From positions 1-22,763 of the IMG/VR virus record IMGVR_UViG_3300020201_000100: a stretch of DNA of 22,763 bases; one strand, 5' to 3'. Shown here piece by piece: positions 8,040-14,776 of this stretch. The stretch comes from a virus. Position numbers and translations under genes: made by a program. The notes beneath the pieces are model-generated. The model made no database searches. It was not told where the DNA came from and saw nothing but the letters and a program-made list of their open reading frames with translations. How positions within the stretch are numbered: position 1 is the stretch's first letter; every line of letters begins with the position of its first letter.

Positions 8040-8410
8040 TTCCCCTCCCCCCGTGCCGCGTTGAGGATGGCGCGCGCCATCGTCAGCATGTCCTTTTGCG
8101 TCAACACGAAATCGTGCGCCGAGGATATCGGCAGCGCGTCAAAGCCGCCGGCGCCAGCGTGCCGCGTCCGATACGACTGTGCAAACAACACGCGCGCCGC
8201 GCGCATTAGTTCCGCGTCCGTGATCGGTGCGCGGCGGTTGTTGTATTCGGCCTCCCGTTTGCGCGCCGCTTCGTCGAGACGTGCCGAGTAGCGCTCGTAT
8301 GTTGGCAACCCGCCCGCGTGGTAGAGCTCTTTTATGTCGGCGCCTTCCCGCAGCACGTCGCGCAGAAACTCCCCCATCGAAAACTCCCGCCCCTCGCCCG
8401 GCGCGGTCAT
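8036..8410 (-). CDS. Hypothetical phage protein (124 aa)
   Basis: A 124-residue mainly helical protein of unknown family. It is charged in the middle (YSARLDEAARKREAEYNNRR, a possible coiled coil). A second half rich in Ala and Leu reads like a helical bundle. The ATG at 8410 overlaps the TGA of the 85-residue gene; a longer in-frame extension would run through that gene and is rejected. Confidence 0.65.
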   Translation of the reverse strand: MTAPGEGREFSMGEFLRDVLREGADIKELYHAGGLPTYERYSARLDEAARKREAEYNNRRAPITDAELMRAARVLFAQSYRTRHAGAGGFDALPISSAHDFVLTQKDMLTMARAILNAARGEGK

Positions 8411-8664
8411 GGTGTTTTCAGGTGCGCGGGAATCGTGGCGCCAACAATCGACACGCACTGCTCCGGATACAGCAACACGTGCCGGTGACGCGGGTCGCTC
8501 TCATCCGTGAACGCCGCCAGCTCTTTCCGCCAGCAGTCGTCGTCGATGTTGACCCACGCGGCATTATCGCTCCTGCGTAAGCGCACCACGGTACCGGTCA
8601 TGTGGTGTGCGCCATGTTCAGGGTCAAGCACGAGCACGCGTTGATTACCACGAAACGGTTTCAC
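8407..8664 (-). CDS. Hypothetical phage protein (85 aa)
   Basis: An 85-residue protein of unknown family, probably a small beta-rich domain: alternating hydrophobic strands (QRVLVLDPE, GTVVRLRR, AAWVNIDDD, HVLLYPEQCVSIV) suggest an SH3-like or OB-like barrel, an inference from pattern only. It starts with GTG at 8664, supported by GGAGGG about 8 bases upstream. It lies 4 bases after the stop of the next upstream gene. Confidence 0.65.
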   Translation of the reverse strand: MKPFRGNQRVLVLDPEHGAHHMTGTVVRLRRSDNAAWVNIDDDCWRKELAAFTDESDPRHRHVLLYPEQCVSIVGATIPAHLKTP

Positions 8665-8668
8665 GTCC

Positions 8669-9061
8669 CTATCCCTCCGCTGGTGTGGTGGCCGTCAGTG
8701 CCAGTAGCGCATCCCGCTGTCGGCCGTAATTGTCAAAGTTGAGCACCAACGTCACGCCGTCGCTGCGCACGGACGCCGCGCGCACCACTTGCGCCCGCAA
8801 CCGCGTGACTTCCGCGAGGAGGGATTCGGCATCGGTACGAGCGTGCGCGATGAAGTTGACGTTGCTCGACTGCTCGGCACGGGCCCTTGCGCGAATCCAC
8901 CAATCCACGCGAAGGGAGGCGATCACGCCGGACAGGTTCGGGCCATTGCCGCGAACGGTGCGGCGGATCGAGTCTTCTTCGATGATCCACCACGGCCCCG
9001 GCGTCGCGTTCGCCACACGCGCGGCAATCGCCTCCAGGTCACAGGGCTTTGTTTCAATCAT
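8669..9061 (-). CDS. Phage protein of the ATPGPW family
   Basis: A 130-residue protein resembling a widespread phage family of unknown function, with the pattern NATPGPWW near residue 18, then NFIAHARTDAESLLAEVTRLRAQV around residues 75-95. That second stretch is a helix with coiled-coil character. The ATG at 9061 has GGGAG seven bases upstream, which decides the start against the longer frame. Its N-terminus overlaps the preceding zinc-ribbon gene by 8 bases. It stops with TAG. The family assignment is from memory of recurring sequence patterns and is moderately sure. Confidence 0.7.
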   Translation of the reverse strand: MIETKPCDLEAIAARVANATPGPWWIIEEDSIRRTVRGNGPNLSGVIASLRVDWWIRARARAEQSSNVNFIAHARTDAESLLAEVTRLRAQVVRAASVRSDGVTLVLNFDNYGRQRDALLALTATTPAEG

Positions 9062-9275
9062 GTTGTGTCTCCCTTTTGTTGTCCGGTGGTACCGCTGTAG
9101 TGGTAAACGTTCGATACGCGTAGGCGGTGAACAGGAACCGCCGACCGCACGCGTTGCAGTCGGTATCGCCGTCATCGCTAAATTCCCAGCTATCACGGTG
9201 CACGTGCGCGCAGTACGGACACACGGGGTGCTCCGTGTGGTAGCAGCGCCATGCGGGGTCTTTGTCGTCACTCAT
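9054..9275 (-). CDS. Zinc-ribbon protein (73 aa)
   Basis: A 73-residue protein with two CxxC pairs, CPYC at about residue 19 and CNAC at about 40, the geometry of a rubredoxin-like zinc ribbon. The remainder is acidic around DDGDTD and ends hydrophilic. GGAG lies seven bases before the ATG, and that ATG overlaps the upstream stop (ATGA). A nucleic-acid or protein-binding role is likely, but no partner is evident. Confidence 0.75.
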   Translation of the reverse strand: MSDDKDPAWRCYHTEHPVCPYCAHVHRDSWEFSDDGDTDCNACGRRFLFTAYAYRTFTTTAVPPDNKRETQHD

Positions 9276-9631
9276 CCGGTGTCTCCGTGGTCGGGGTGGT
9301 GGACGCCGCTGATCGCGCGGTCAATGGCCACGCGTGCGGCGTCCTTCACCGCATTGACCCACGCCAGTTCGTCGTCTCGTTCGTCCGCTGGCACGCGGAG
9401 CGCCGCTAACGCGTGGATGTCAATGCCTCCGATAATCGTATCTTGCATCACTTCGTCGATTACCCAATCCAGGCGCGCCGCGTCCTTCGCGTTCGCGTCG
9501 TGCTCGGCGAGGAACGCGCGGAGTGCAATACTCTCGGTCATAAATATCGGGTTGGCATCGACGTGTCGCGCCATACGCTCAAGGAACGCGATGTGCATCA
9601 CTACCACCGCCCGTCCGTGCGCGGCGCTCAT
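9272..9631 (-). CDS. Hypothetical phage protein (119 aa)
   Basis: A 119-residue, mostly helical protein without a recognised catalytic motif. It contains a segment like those in phage accessory proteins (FLAEHDANAKDAARLDWVID). The ATG at 9631 overlaps the upstream stop (ATGA). A longer in-frame extension would read the Ala-repeat region of its neighbour out of frame and is rejected. Confidence 0.65.
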   Translation of the reverse strand: MSAAHGRAVVVMHIAFLERMARHVDANPIFMTESIALRAFLAEHDANAKDAARLDWVIDEVMQDTIIGGIDIHALAALRVPADERDDELAWVNAVKDAARVAIDRAISGVHHPDHGDTG

Positions 9632-10332
9632 GGGGTATCCTCTTTCATCGCGCACAGCTCCAGAATGAGCGGCGTGACGCGTCGCCAGATGGCGGCGTCG
9701 TCGGCTGCGTAGGCTGCGTAAGCTGCTGCGTCGGCTGCGTTGGCTGCGTTGGCTGCTGCGTGGGCTGCGTAGGCTGCGTGGGCTGGGTGGGCTGCGTTGG
9801 CTGCTGCCCGCACAGCCCACGCAGCGTTACGCGCCATGCGCGCCGTCCTGGCGTCCGTCACGACGGCCAACGCTCGCAGCTCGGCCGCCCCACTCGGCAA
9901 CTTTGCTGCGTCAAGCGCGAGCGGCAGGATCTCGCGCACCGTCCAATCCACTACGCGGAACATGCGTCGTGCGGTCAGCGCGCGACTGCCACGCGTATTA
10001 AAAGCCGGGAGCAGTGTCGGCCAGAGCAGTTCGTCGCGCAGCGCGTCCGAGCACTTATCGTTGACCGCAATACGCAGCGTACGAATCACGCGGCAGACGC
10101 TCGGATTGTCATCGCTAATGTCGTGCAACTGCTCCAGCTCGTAGGCCGGAACCAGCCGCTCACCCTGCCGCGAACACGCAACGGCGTTCGCCAATTGCTC
10201 GATGCACACCTCGCAGTGCTCGGGATCATTCGGCGTGATGCCGGACCCCTTGCCGCTCCGCAGGTGGAGCCCTTGCACCATTGCTAGACGGTCGGGGCAG
10301 ACAACAACGGGGGTGTAGGTGGGTTCGCTCAT
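9628..10332 (-). CDS. Ala-rich tripeptide-repeat phage protein
   Basis: A 234-residue protein. Residues of about 1-85 include two Cys (CEVC at about residue 40), a motif of the form IRTLR, and charged helices. The C-terminal part from about residue 180 is a run of Ala-Ala-X units with X = Asn, His, Tyr, Asp or Pro, which should form a long amphipathic or stacked helix. Similar AAYAAYAA tails are common in early phage proteins of unknown role. The ATG at 10332 overlaps the upstream DnaJ-type zinc-finger stop (ATGA). The last residues leave the repeat (ILELCAMKEDTP). No enzymatic motif is seen. Confidence 0.7.
   Translation of the reverse strand: MSEPTYTPVVVCPDRLAMVQGLHLRSGKGSGITPNDPEHCEVCIEQLANAVACSRQGERLVPAYELEQLHDISDDNPSVCRVIRTLRIAVNDKCSDALRDELLWPTLLPAFNTRGSRALTARRMFRVVDWTVREILPLALDAAKLPSGAAELRALAVVTDARTARMARNAAWAVRAAANAAHPAHAAYAAHAAANAANAADAAAYAAYAADDAAIWRRVTPLILELCAMKEDTP
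9702..9807. repeat. 9-bp tandem repeat encoding Ala-Ala-X
   Basis: Units of GGCTGCGTN repeat with interspersed 12-base variants (GGCTGCTGCGTN). The third codon of each unit varies in its last-strand base and so changes the residue X, while both Ala codons hold. Length changes keep the frame. Confidence 0.9.
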
Positions 10333-10511
10333 GGGGTGGGCTCGGTTGGGGTGATGAGTTCGTGTCCGGGCGTGAACGAAAACTTCCCGGACCCGTTGCA
10401 CGCATCGCACACGCGTTGCGGGCCAGCCGTCGATCCCGCAATCACTCCGCGACCGCGACAACGCGCACAAGAAACGCGCGCCATGAACGCTTCCATTGAG
10501 ATGATTTGCAT
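10329..10511 (-). CDS. DnaJ-type zinc-finger small protein
   Basis: A 60-residue protein with two CxxCxGxG repeats, CARCRGRG and CDACNGSG, the zinc-binding module of DnaJ, but without a J domain. Free-standing modules of this kind are common in phages and bind zinc; their client is unknown. GTG at 10514 and ATG at 10511 are both possible starts, overlapping the previous stop as GTGATG; ATG is preferred. The stop overlaps the next ATG (ATGA). Confidence 0.75.
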   Translation of the reverse strand: MQIISMEAFMARVSCARCRGRGVIAGSTAGPQRVCDACNGSGKFSFTPGHELITPTEPTP

Positions 10512-10657
10512 CACGACGCCTCCGCCAGTGCGGCGCGAATGGCCGCGCGCAAATGCTCGATATATGGAGCCGTGCCTGGCTGCAAGTCACTCAGCCACCG
10601 CTGTCGCTCAAATATTGCAATGATCGCATCGCACTGCTTGTCAGAGAGCGTCATCAT
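10511..10657 (-). CDS. 48-residue helical hypothetical protein
   Basis: A small protein starting ATGATG at 10657, overlapping the TGA of the gene before it, and ending in a TGA that overlaps the next start. It reads as two helices around a PGTAPY turn. Its last seven residues (ALAEAS plus the preceding Ala) match the end of the upstream 126-residue protein, because the two genes share a 22-bp 3' sequence. No family is recognised. Confidence 0.6.
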   Translation of the reverse strand: MMTLSDKQCDAIIAIFERQRWLSDLQPGTAPYIEHLRAAIRAALAEAS

Positions 10658-10679
10658 GACGCCTCCGCCAGTGCGGCGC
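10515..10679. repeat. 22-bp direct repeat at two adjacent gene ends
   Basis: An identical 22-base sequence starting GACGCCTCCGCC lies at 10515-10536 and 10658-10679. Each copy is the 3' coding end of one of two consecutive genes and directly precedes the stop/start overlap. Confidence 0.9.
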
Positions 10680-11034
10680 CTCGATAGACCGGGTAGATGG
10701 TGGCGTCTTGTGCGCCGTTCGGAGTCGTTGCATGGCGGGTGGCCTCGCTACGGTGCGTGAAGAACGATGACGAGCCGTCCGCAAACACCACTTGCCACCC
10801 ATCACTCACCGTCCCCCGTTCGCGCGCGGCGAGTTGAGTTTCAAGTGCGCGGATACGCGCGGCCTGCGTTGACAGCTCGTGGCCAATATCGAACCAGCTC
10901 CGGCGGTCCTCGGGCAATGCGTTGATGGCCATCGCCGCGTCACGCTGCGCCTTGAGCGCGTCGATGTACTGCTCGACGGCGCGAACGTCCCGCCGCATGT
11001 TGCGCACTTCGTCTGGCTCTGCCGGGTTCGTCAT
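10654..11034 (-). CDS. Coiled-coil hypothetical protein (126 aa)
   Basis: A 126-residue protein. Residues of about 15-75 form charged helices with coiled-coil character (QYIDALKAQRDAAMAI, then ARIRALETQLAARERG). This is followed by a compact stretch (DGWQVVFADGSSSFFTHRSEA) that looks like beta strands. The ATG at 11034 overlaps the pentapeptide gene stop (ATGA). The end (ALAEAS) is shared with the downstream 48-residue gene. Function unknown. Confidence 0.65.
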   Translation of the reverse strand: MTNPAEPDEVRNMRRDVRAVEQYIDALKAQRDAAMAINALPEDRRSWFDIGHELSTQAARIRALETQLAARERGTVSDGWQVVFADGSSSFFTHRSEATRHATTPNGAQDATIYPVYRGAALAEAS

Positions 11035-11375
11035 CGGTTATATCCAAGTACAAGGTGCGCGCCGAGAAAGGTCGCCCCGCGCAAGTCCGCGCCGAGAAAG
11101 GTCGCCCCGCGCAAGTCCGCGCCGAGAAAGGTCGCCCCGCGCAAGTCCGCGCCGGAAAAGTCCGCGCCGCGCAGGTCCGCGCCGGAAAGGTCCGCGCCGA
11201 AAAGTTGCGCCCCGCGCAAGTCCGCATCGGAAAGGTCCGTCTTACGAAGGTCCGCGCTGAAGAGCATCGCACCGCTCCTGACGGCAGTCTCCACCAGCTC
11301 GCGCAATGTTCCCGCGTCACCTTCGTATACGATCCGATTACTGTCCCAACAGTCCCTAATAACGAATTGCGTCAT
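11031..11375 (-). CDS. Pentapeptide-repeat protein
   Basis: A 114-residue protein. The N-terminal 35 residues are non-repetitive (helix LRELVETAVRSG). From about residue 37 it is a chain of A(D/N)LxG-type pentapeptides (SADLR, SDADL, GADLSG, GADFSG, GATFLG). These build a right-handed quadrilateral beta-helix, which in some families mimics DNA and binds gyrase. The repeat run is about 65 residues, short but enough for three or more coils. Three of its 30-bp units are identical in DNA. The start at 11375 overlaps the upstream stop (ATGA). A DNA-mimic or anti-gyrase role is only a possibility. Confidence 0.88.
   Translation of the reverse strand: MTQFVIRDCWDSNRIVYEGDAGTLRELVETAVRSGAMLFSADLRKTDLSDADLRGAQLFGADLSGADLRGADFSGADLRGATFLGADLRGATFLGADLRGATFLGAHLVLGYNR
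11061..11150. repeat. Perfect 30-bp tandem repeat
   Basis: Three identical 30-bp units lie at 11061-11090, 11091-11120 and 11121-11150, each encoding two pentapeptides. Decayed copies continue to about 11240. The perfect identity at synonymous positions points to recent expansion. Confidence 0.95.
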
Positions 11376-11743
11376 TCCGTGCCCTCCGCCGTAGCCCGGT
11401 AGGCTGTGCCACTCACCACGAACGGCGCAGGAGCGGGCGTGGGCGCACCGATGCGTACGGATTGCCCGGGGCCTGTCGCGTTCAACGCTTCGCGCAGCAC
11501 ATTGCAGAATTCTTCAAACGTCAACGCGCGCGGCGCAATCGTGACCGCATCGGCGAGACCCGCGTTGTACCCTTCCGTGAACGACGGCACGGATTGAAGG
11601 GGCTCTGGTAACGTGCCCCGCGCCTTTTCTAGCGCAACCTGGGCCGCATGGTGATCGGCATTGGCAGCATGGCACGACTGTAGCGTCGTTGCACACTGTT
11701 CGTACGCGGCGACCACCCGCGCGGCTGGGGAGTCGGCGCTCAT
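11372..11743 (-). CDS. Hypothetical phage protein (123 aa)
   Basis: A 123-residue protein with an N-terminal helical segment rich in Ala and Gln (AARVVAAYEQCATTLQSC), a central GYNAGLADA motif, and a C-terminal Ala/Pro stretch (PTPAPAPFVV) ending in a short beta-like tail. No family is recognised. The ATG at 11743 overlaps the stop of the 228-residue gene (ATGA); a longer in-frame start is rejected because it would run into that gene. Confidence 0.6.
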   Translation of the reverse strand: MSADSPAARVVAAYEQCATTLQSCHAANADHHAAQVALEKARGTLPEPLQSVPSFTEGYNAGLADAVTIAPRALTFEEFCNVLREALNATGPGQSVRIGAPTPAPAPFVVSGTAYRATAEGTE

Positions 11744-12426
11744 GTGCGCACCGCCGCCAACTGGCGCGCCAACGATTGGCACTCACCCTCGACGTACCCA
11801 AGGGGCTTATACCAGCCGTCCCGGAAGACGATTTCGTCGCGTCCTGGGCCTATGTCCCCGCCGTGCGCGCAGTTGAACCCGAGCCACCACACATCGCCCG
11901 ACCGCCCCGGCTGCGGAATGTGGCAAATACGTTTTGTCTGCTGGTCCGCTTGCCAGTCCTCGAATGACAGCGCGGATTGTGCGCGGAAGGATGCAATGCG
12001 CCGCGCGGCATCCCCTTGCGGATATTCCGCCGCTTCCGCGACACGCGACGGATCGGTCGCCAACGCATCGAGGGTGTCGTACTGGTCACGCGTCGGCTCG
12101 TGGCAGCCCTCGGCAAACGTGATCCCGCCATGCACGTCAAAGAACGCTACGGCGCAATGACCGCAATACCTTTCTCCGCACGATTCAACGGCGGCGCACT
12201 CGCCGACTCCTTTCCCGTGGAACCGATGCGCTTCGGGCACGCCGACGTAGCCGCACCAATGGCCAGCCCACGGATTGCGCAGTGCCAGACAGTCGAGACC
12301 GGACGCGGCGTCGACCCACTGCACCTTATCGGGCTCCGTGTTCCATTCGCCGCGTGGCCACGAAGATTTGTCGATATGCGTCCACGCTTGCGCGGCCAGC
12401 GACGGCCCTTTCGTTTCTTCATTCAT
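11740..12426 (-). CDS. Conserved phage protein (WCGYVGVP type)
   Basis: A 228-residue protein of a phage family I recognise by pattern, function unknown: NPWAGHWCGYVGVPEAH near residue 51, then HGKG, a HGGITFAEGC segment near 100, ICHIPQPG with DVWWLGFNCAHGGD near 165-190, and a C-terminal helix with YVEGECQSLARQL. Conserved Cys, His and Trp positions hint at metal binding. An ATG at 12426 begins 40 bases after the cysH-like stop, a non-overlapping junction, so this gene may open a separate translational unit. Confidence 0.75.
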   Translation of the reverse strand: MNEETKGPSLAAQAWTHIDKSSWPRGEWNTEPDKVQWVDAASGLDCLALRNPWAGHWCGYVGVPEAHRFHGKGVGECAAVESCGERYCGHCAVAFFDVHGGITFAEGCHEPTRDQYDTLDALATDPSRVAEAAEYPQGDAARRIASFRAQSALSFEDWQADQQTKRICHIPQPGRSGDVWWLGFNCAHGGDIGPGRDEIVFRDGWYKPLGYVEGECQSLARQLAAVRT

Positions 12427-12466
12427 GGTGTCTGGGGTGAGGGTTGTTTGTTGGGGAGCGCGCGCG

Positions 12467-13246
12467 TCATCGTCCGCCCTTCAGCACAATTACGGCACGG
12501 TCGTAGTCCACAAGATGCTCCGGGTAGTGGTATTGCAGCCACGCGCGGTAGCCGTGCGCGTCCGCTGTTTGGTTCGGCATCCACGTGCCGTCGCGCAACC
12601 GCTCAAGATTGAATTGCAAGTGCTGCCGCTCGTAAACCGGATTCAACGGCAATTGATTGCTGGCCAGGATAGCACCGACCACCTCGTCCGCGGTCCAGTC
12701 GCCGAGTGGGTTGCAGGTCAGCCGCCCACGCATGCGATACGTGTGGCCGCGCAGGTCGGCGTTCCAGGACCGGCCCCGACTCTCCGCGCGTCGCAATCCC
12801 ATCGCGAGCCCGTCCCCGCCTTCGTCGCGCTGCCGCTCTTCGAGTGCGGTGATTTTCCAGCTCTTGATTCCGTGTCGATACGGCACATCGCCAGCGAGCA
12901 CACCGGCCACATCGTAGGTGTACGGCACGATCAACCAGTCCCCGCCCGCCGCCCGCTCCAGCTGCGCCACGTGCGCGGCGCGGTCCGACAGCGACACCGG
13001 CCCATCGGCGCGCATCGCCGGGACGCGGGCATCAATCCCGCGCACCAGCTGCAGCAACAACGTGCTGTCCTTCCCGCCGCTGCATGCGATGATCGGGCGC
13101 TCACACTGGCCCAACCAGCGGTCAATGATCCGCTGCGACCGCGCAATTTTCTGCCGGACTACCGCCGTCCGCCCCAGCGCGACGAGCAGCGCGAGCCTGC
13201 TTTTGACGACCGTAGTGTGCGTGTTGTGTAGCTGCGTTAGCATCAT
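12467..13246 (-). CDS. cysH: CysH/PAPS-reductase-like protein of the csf module
   Basis: A 259-residue protein of the PP-loop phosphoadenosine-phosphosulfate reductase family. Motifs: P-loop IIACSGGKDST (about residues 52-62), MGLRRAESRGR (149-159) and NPLGDWTADEV (179-189), followed by LPLNPVYER. These are the nucleotide-binding parts; the redox Cys motif of true reductases (ECGLH) is absent, so sulfate assimilation is unlikely. A CysH-like protein is the known ancillary partner of type IV-B CRISPR-Cas, and csf3-like, csf2-like and csf1-like genes lie immediately upstream. Its start overlaps the csf3 3' end by over 120 bases; ATG at 13261, 13246 or 13243 are possible. Family assignment is confident, role inferred from neighbours. 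Alternative: a nucleic-acid modification enzyme related to DndC. Confidence 0.85.
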   Translation of the reverse strand: MMLTQLHNTHTTVVKSRLALLVALGRTAVVRQKIARSQRIIDRWLGQCERPIIACSGGKDSTLLLQLVRGIDARVPAMRADGPVSLSDRAAHVAQLERAAGGDWLIVPYTYDVAGVLAGDVPYRHGIKSWKITALEERQRDEGGDGLAMGLRRAESRGRSWNADLRGHTYRMRGRLTCNPLGDWTADEVVGAILASNQLPLNPVYERQHLQFNLERLRDGTWMPNQTADAHGYRAWLQYHYPEHLVDYDRAVIVLKGGR

Positions 13247-13931
13247 GGCGCAAAAGGTCAAGGTAGTAAGGCGCCACCGTCACCGGTGACCCGGCGCGCG
13301 CGACGTGTTCGCGCTGTTGCGCCGGGTGCCAATAGGGGTATTCCAAGGCCGCGGTACCCAATTCGCCGTGTTCGAGGAGCACCGCTTGCGGGAGGTTGCG
13401 TTGCGCCAAGCCATCCCGCACCCACACACACGCCGGATCTAGGTCGGGGTCGTCCGCCACCGTCCATTCTCGGACTTGCCCGTGACCCGCGCCCCGCATC
13501 TGGCCAAGGTGCGTAATGCGTCGCGCCAGCCGGATCAGCCCACGCCGATGGCCGACGGCATACCAGCGCACCCACGGCGTGACGACGGACGTCAGTTTCG
13601 TCCAGCGATTTTTCCCAGGTCCGAGCCCGAGGTGGATCGGCTGGGCCAGCGATTCGATATCAAGGCCGTCGCGGCGCTTCACGACGTCGATGGTGGCCAG
13701 TCGTGCGTCGTCGGCGAACTGCGCGGCCGTGCAGTAGTACATCTGTTCCCGGTGGACACGCACACTTTGCATCGGCAGTGGGGGCCGTACGAATGCGGAC
13801 GGTGCCGTCTCCCGTCCGATGGGTTCAGCGCGGCACATCGGGTGCGCGCTGGCCAGCAGCCCGTCGAGGTGGAGCTCTTGGCTGAGGACAATCGGTGCGT
13901 CCATCACGGCCGTGATTATGAGGACGCCCAT
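13122..13931 (-). CDS. csf3: Csf3-like RAMP protein (type IV Cas5)
   Basis: A 269-residue protein resembling Csf3, the Cas5-like RAMP subunit that caps the 5' end of a type IV effector. Evidence: the opening strand plus helix LIITAVMDAPIV...HLDGLLA, the mid-protein VVKRRD, the pattern RWYAVGHRRGLIRL, and the glycine-rich RAMP loop LGQMRGAGHGQVREW (residues 142-156) at the usual C-terminal position. The ATG overlaps the csf2-like TAA by one base (TAATG). The last 40-46 residues are encoded in the out-of-frame overlap with cysH and are low-complexity, so the natural domain may end near residue 223. Whether it processes RNA cannot be told. Confidence 0.82.
   Translation of the reverse strand: MGVLIITAVMDAPIVLSQELHLDGLLASAHPMCRAEPIGRETAPSAFVRPPLPMQSVRVHREQMYYCTAAQFADDARLATIDVVKRRDGLDIESLAQPIHLGLGPGKNRWTKLTSVVTPWVRWYAVGHRRGLIRLARRITHLGQMRGAGHGQVREWTVADDPDLDPACVWVRDGLAQRNLPQAVLLEHGELGTAALEYPYWHPAQQREHVARAGSPVTVAPYYLDLLRHDANAATQHAHYGRQKQARAARRAGADGGSPAENCAVAADH
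13279..13290. promoter_or_regulatory. 12-bp perfect palindrome before cysH
   Basis: GTCACCGGTGAC is a perfect inverted repeat 18 bases upstream of the first cysH-like ATG, inside the csf3-like coding sequence. It could be an operator half-site pair or a minor RNA structure affecting cysH translation; chance is also possible in GC-rich coding DNA. Confidence 0.25.
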
Positions 13932-14776
13932 TACATCGACTCCACAGCGATTTTCCAGAGCGCCAACCGCGCGCGCGCAATCTGTGCGTCATCGGCGAGC
14001 CACGCCTCATACGGCGTCGCGTCGAGGGGGTGCGTCACCTGCACCCTCCCGAAGCCGGCGCCGGTCTTGCCTCCAATCATCGAGAGCAGGTCCATCCCGT
14101 GCGCGAGGCAGCCGGATTCCTCTGGCGTCAATCGAGTCATCGGGATGATGGTGGTCGTGAGCACGGTACCGGGAATCAGCGCTTCGACGGTCACCGGCAT
14201 GGGCGTGACGCCGCTCAGCGAGGGGTCTTGCCAGTCGCGGTCGATGTGGCGCGTGAGGGCGGTTTCGACGATCAAGTCATCGGCATCACGGAGCCCCTCA
14301 ATAGGCGCACACAATCCGGCGTGCACGGTTTCGGTGCACGTGGGATAACACCATCCCACGGACATCTGGCCTGGCAGCATATAGCTATACAGCGCGGCGC
14401 CGAACAACGACAACGCGGGGAGCGCGTCCCGCAGCGCACGTCGGTCTGCCGGGTTCGCGCGCGACTCGCTACCGGTGAGGTGCCCACCATTCGCGAGCGC
14501 TCCGTACAGCTTATCCCACTGTTTCGGCGACAATCCCGCCGTCACACGCGATAGGTCGCACCGCTCGAATAGTTCTCGCATCACGAGACGTCGCAGCGCC
14601 CCGCGTAACGCATTCCCGGACAAGACCGGTATGCCCGCCCGCTGGGGCGCGCTCGCCAAGGGGATGCGGCGCAGCGCGACCGCGTTTCCGGTGTCCTCGC
14701 CGAACGCGCCGTGGTGGAGCGGGCTCTCGCACCGCAGCGTGACGACCCACCGGGGGATATTCATTGTTGCACTCAT
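13931..14776 (-). CDS. csf2: Csf2-like RAMP protein (type IV Cas7 backbone)
   Basis: A 281-residue RAMP-superfamily protein fitting Csf2, the Cas7 subunit that polymerises along the guide RNA. Visible: an opening strand with LRCESPLHHG, the RAMP hallmark LSGNALRGALRRLVMREL (residues 52-69), the ALSLFGAALYSYMLPGQM stretch with LFG typical of Cas7/Csm3-type backbones, and the glycine-rich loop IGGKTGAGFGRVQV near 234-247. Length matches the family. The ATG at 14776 overlaps the csf1-like stop (ATGA). A plain CRISPR-unrelated RAMP is the alternative, but the neighbours make type IV more likely. Confidence 0.87.
   Translation of the reverse strand: MSATMNIPRWVVTLRCESPLHHGAFGEDTGNAVALRRIPLASAPQRAGIPVLSGNALRGALRRLVMRELFERCDLSRVTAGLSPKQWDKLYGALANGGHLTGSESRANPADRRALRDALPALSLFGAALYSYMLPGQMSVGWCYPTCTETVHAGLCAPIEGLRDADDLIVETALTRHIDRDWQDPSLSGVTPMPVTVEALIPGTVLTTTIIPMTRLTPEESGCLAHGMDLLSMIGGKTGAGFGRVQVTHPLDATPYEAWLADDAQIARARLALWKIAVESM

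Noticed and set aside
6840-11150. Tandem repeats as a CRISPR array
   Set aside because: Units are 9, 21 and 30 bp with no spacers and are read in frame as protein repeats.
12275-13231. Plus-strand ORF of 318 residues
   Set aside because: It is the antisense of the CysH-like gene and part of its neighbour; low-complexity product with no motif.
12467-13246. CysH-like gene as sulfate assimilation enzyme
   Set aside because: The usual C-terminal redox Cys motif is absent and no sulfur-pathway genes are nearby, whereas csf-like genes lie directly upstream.
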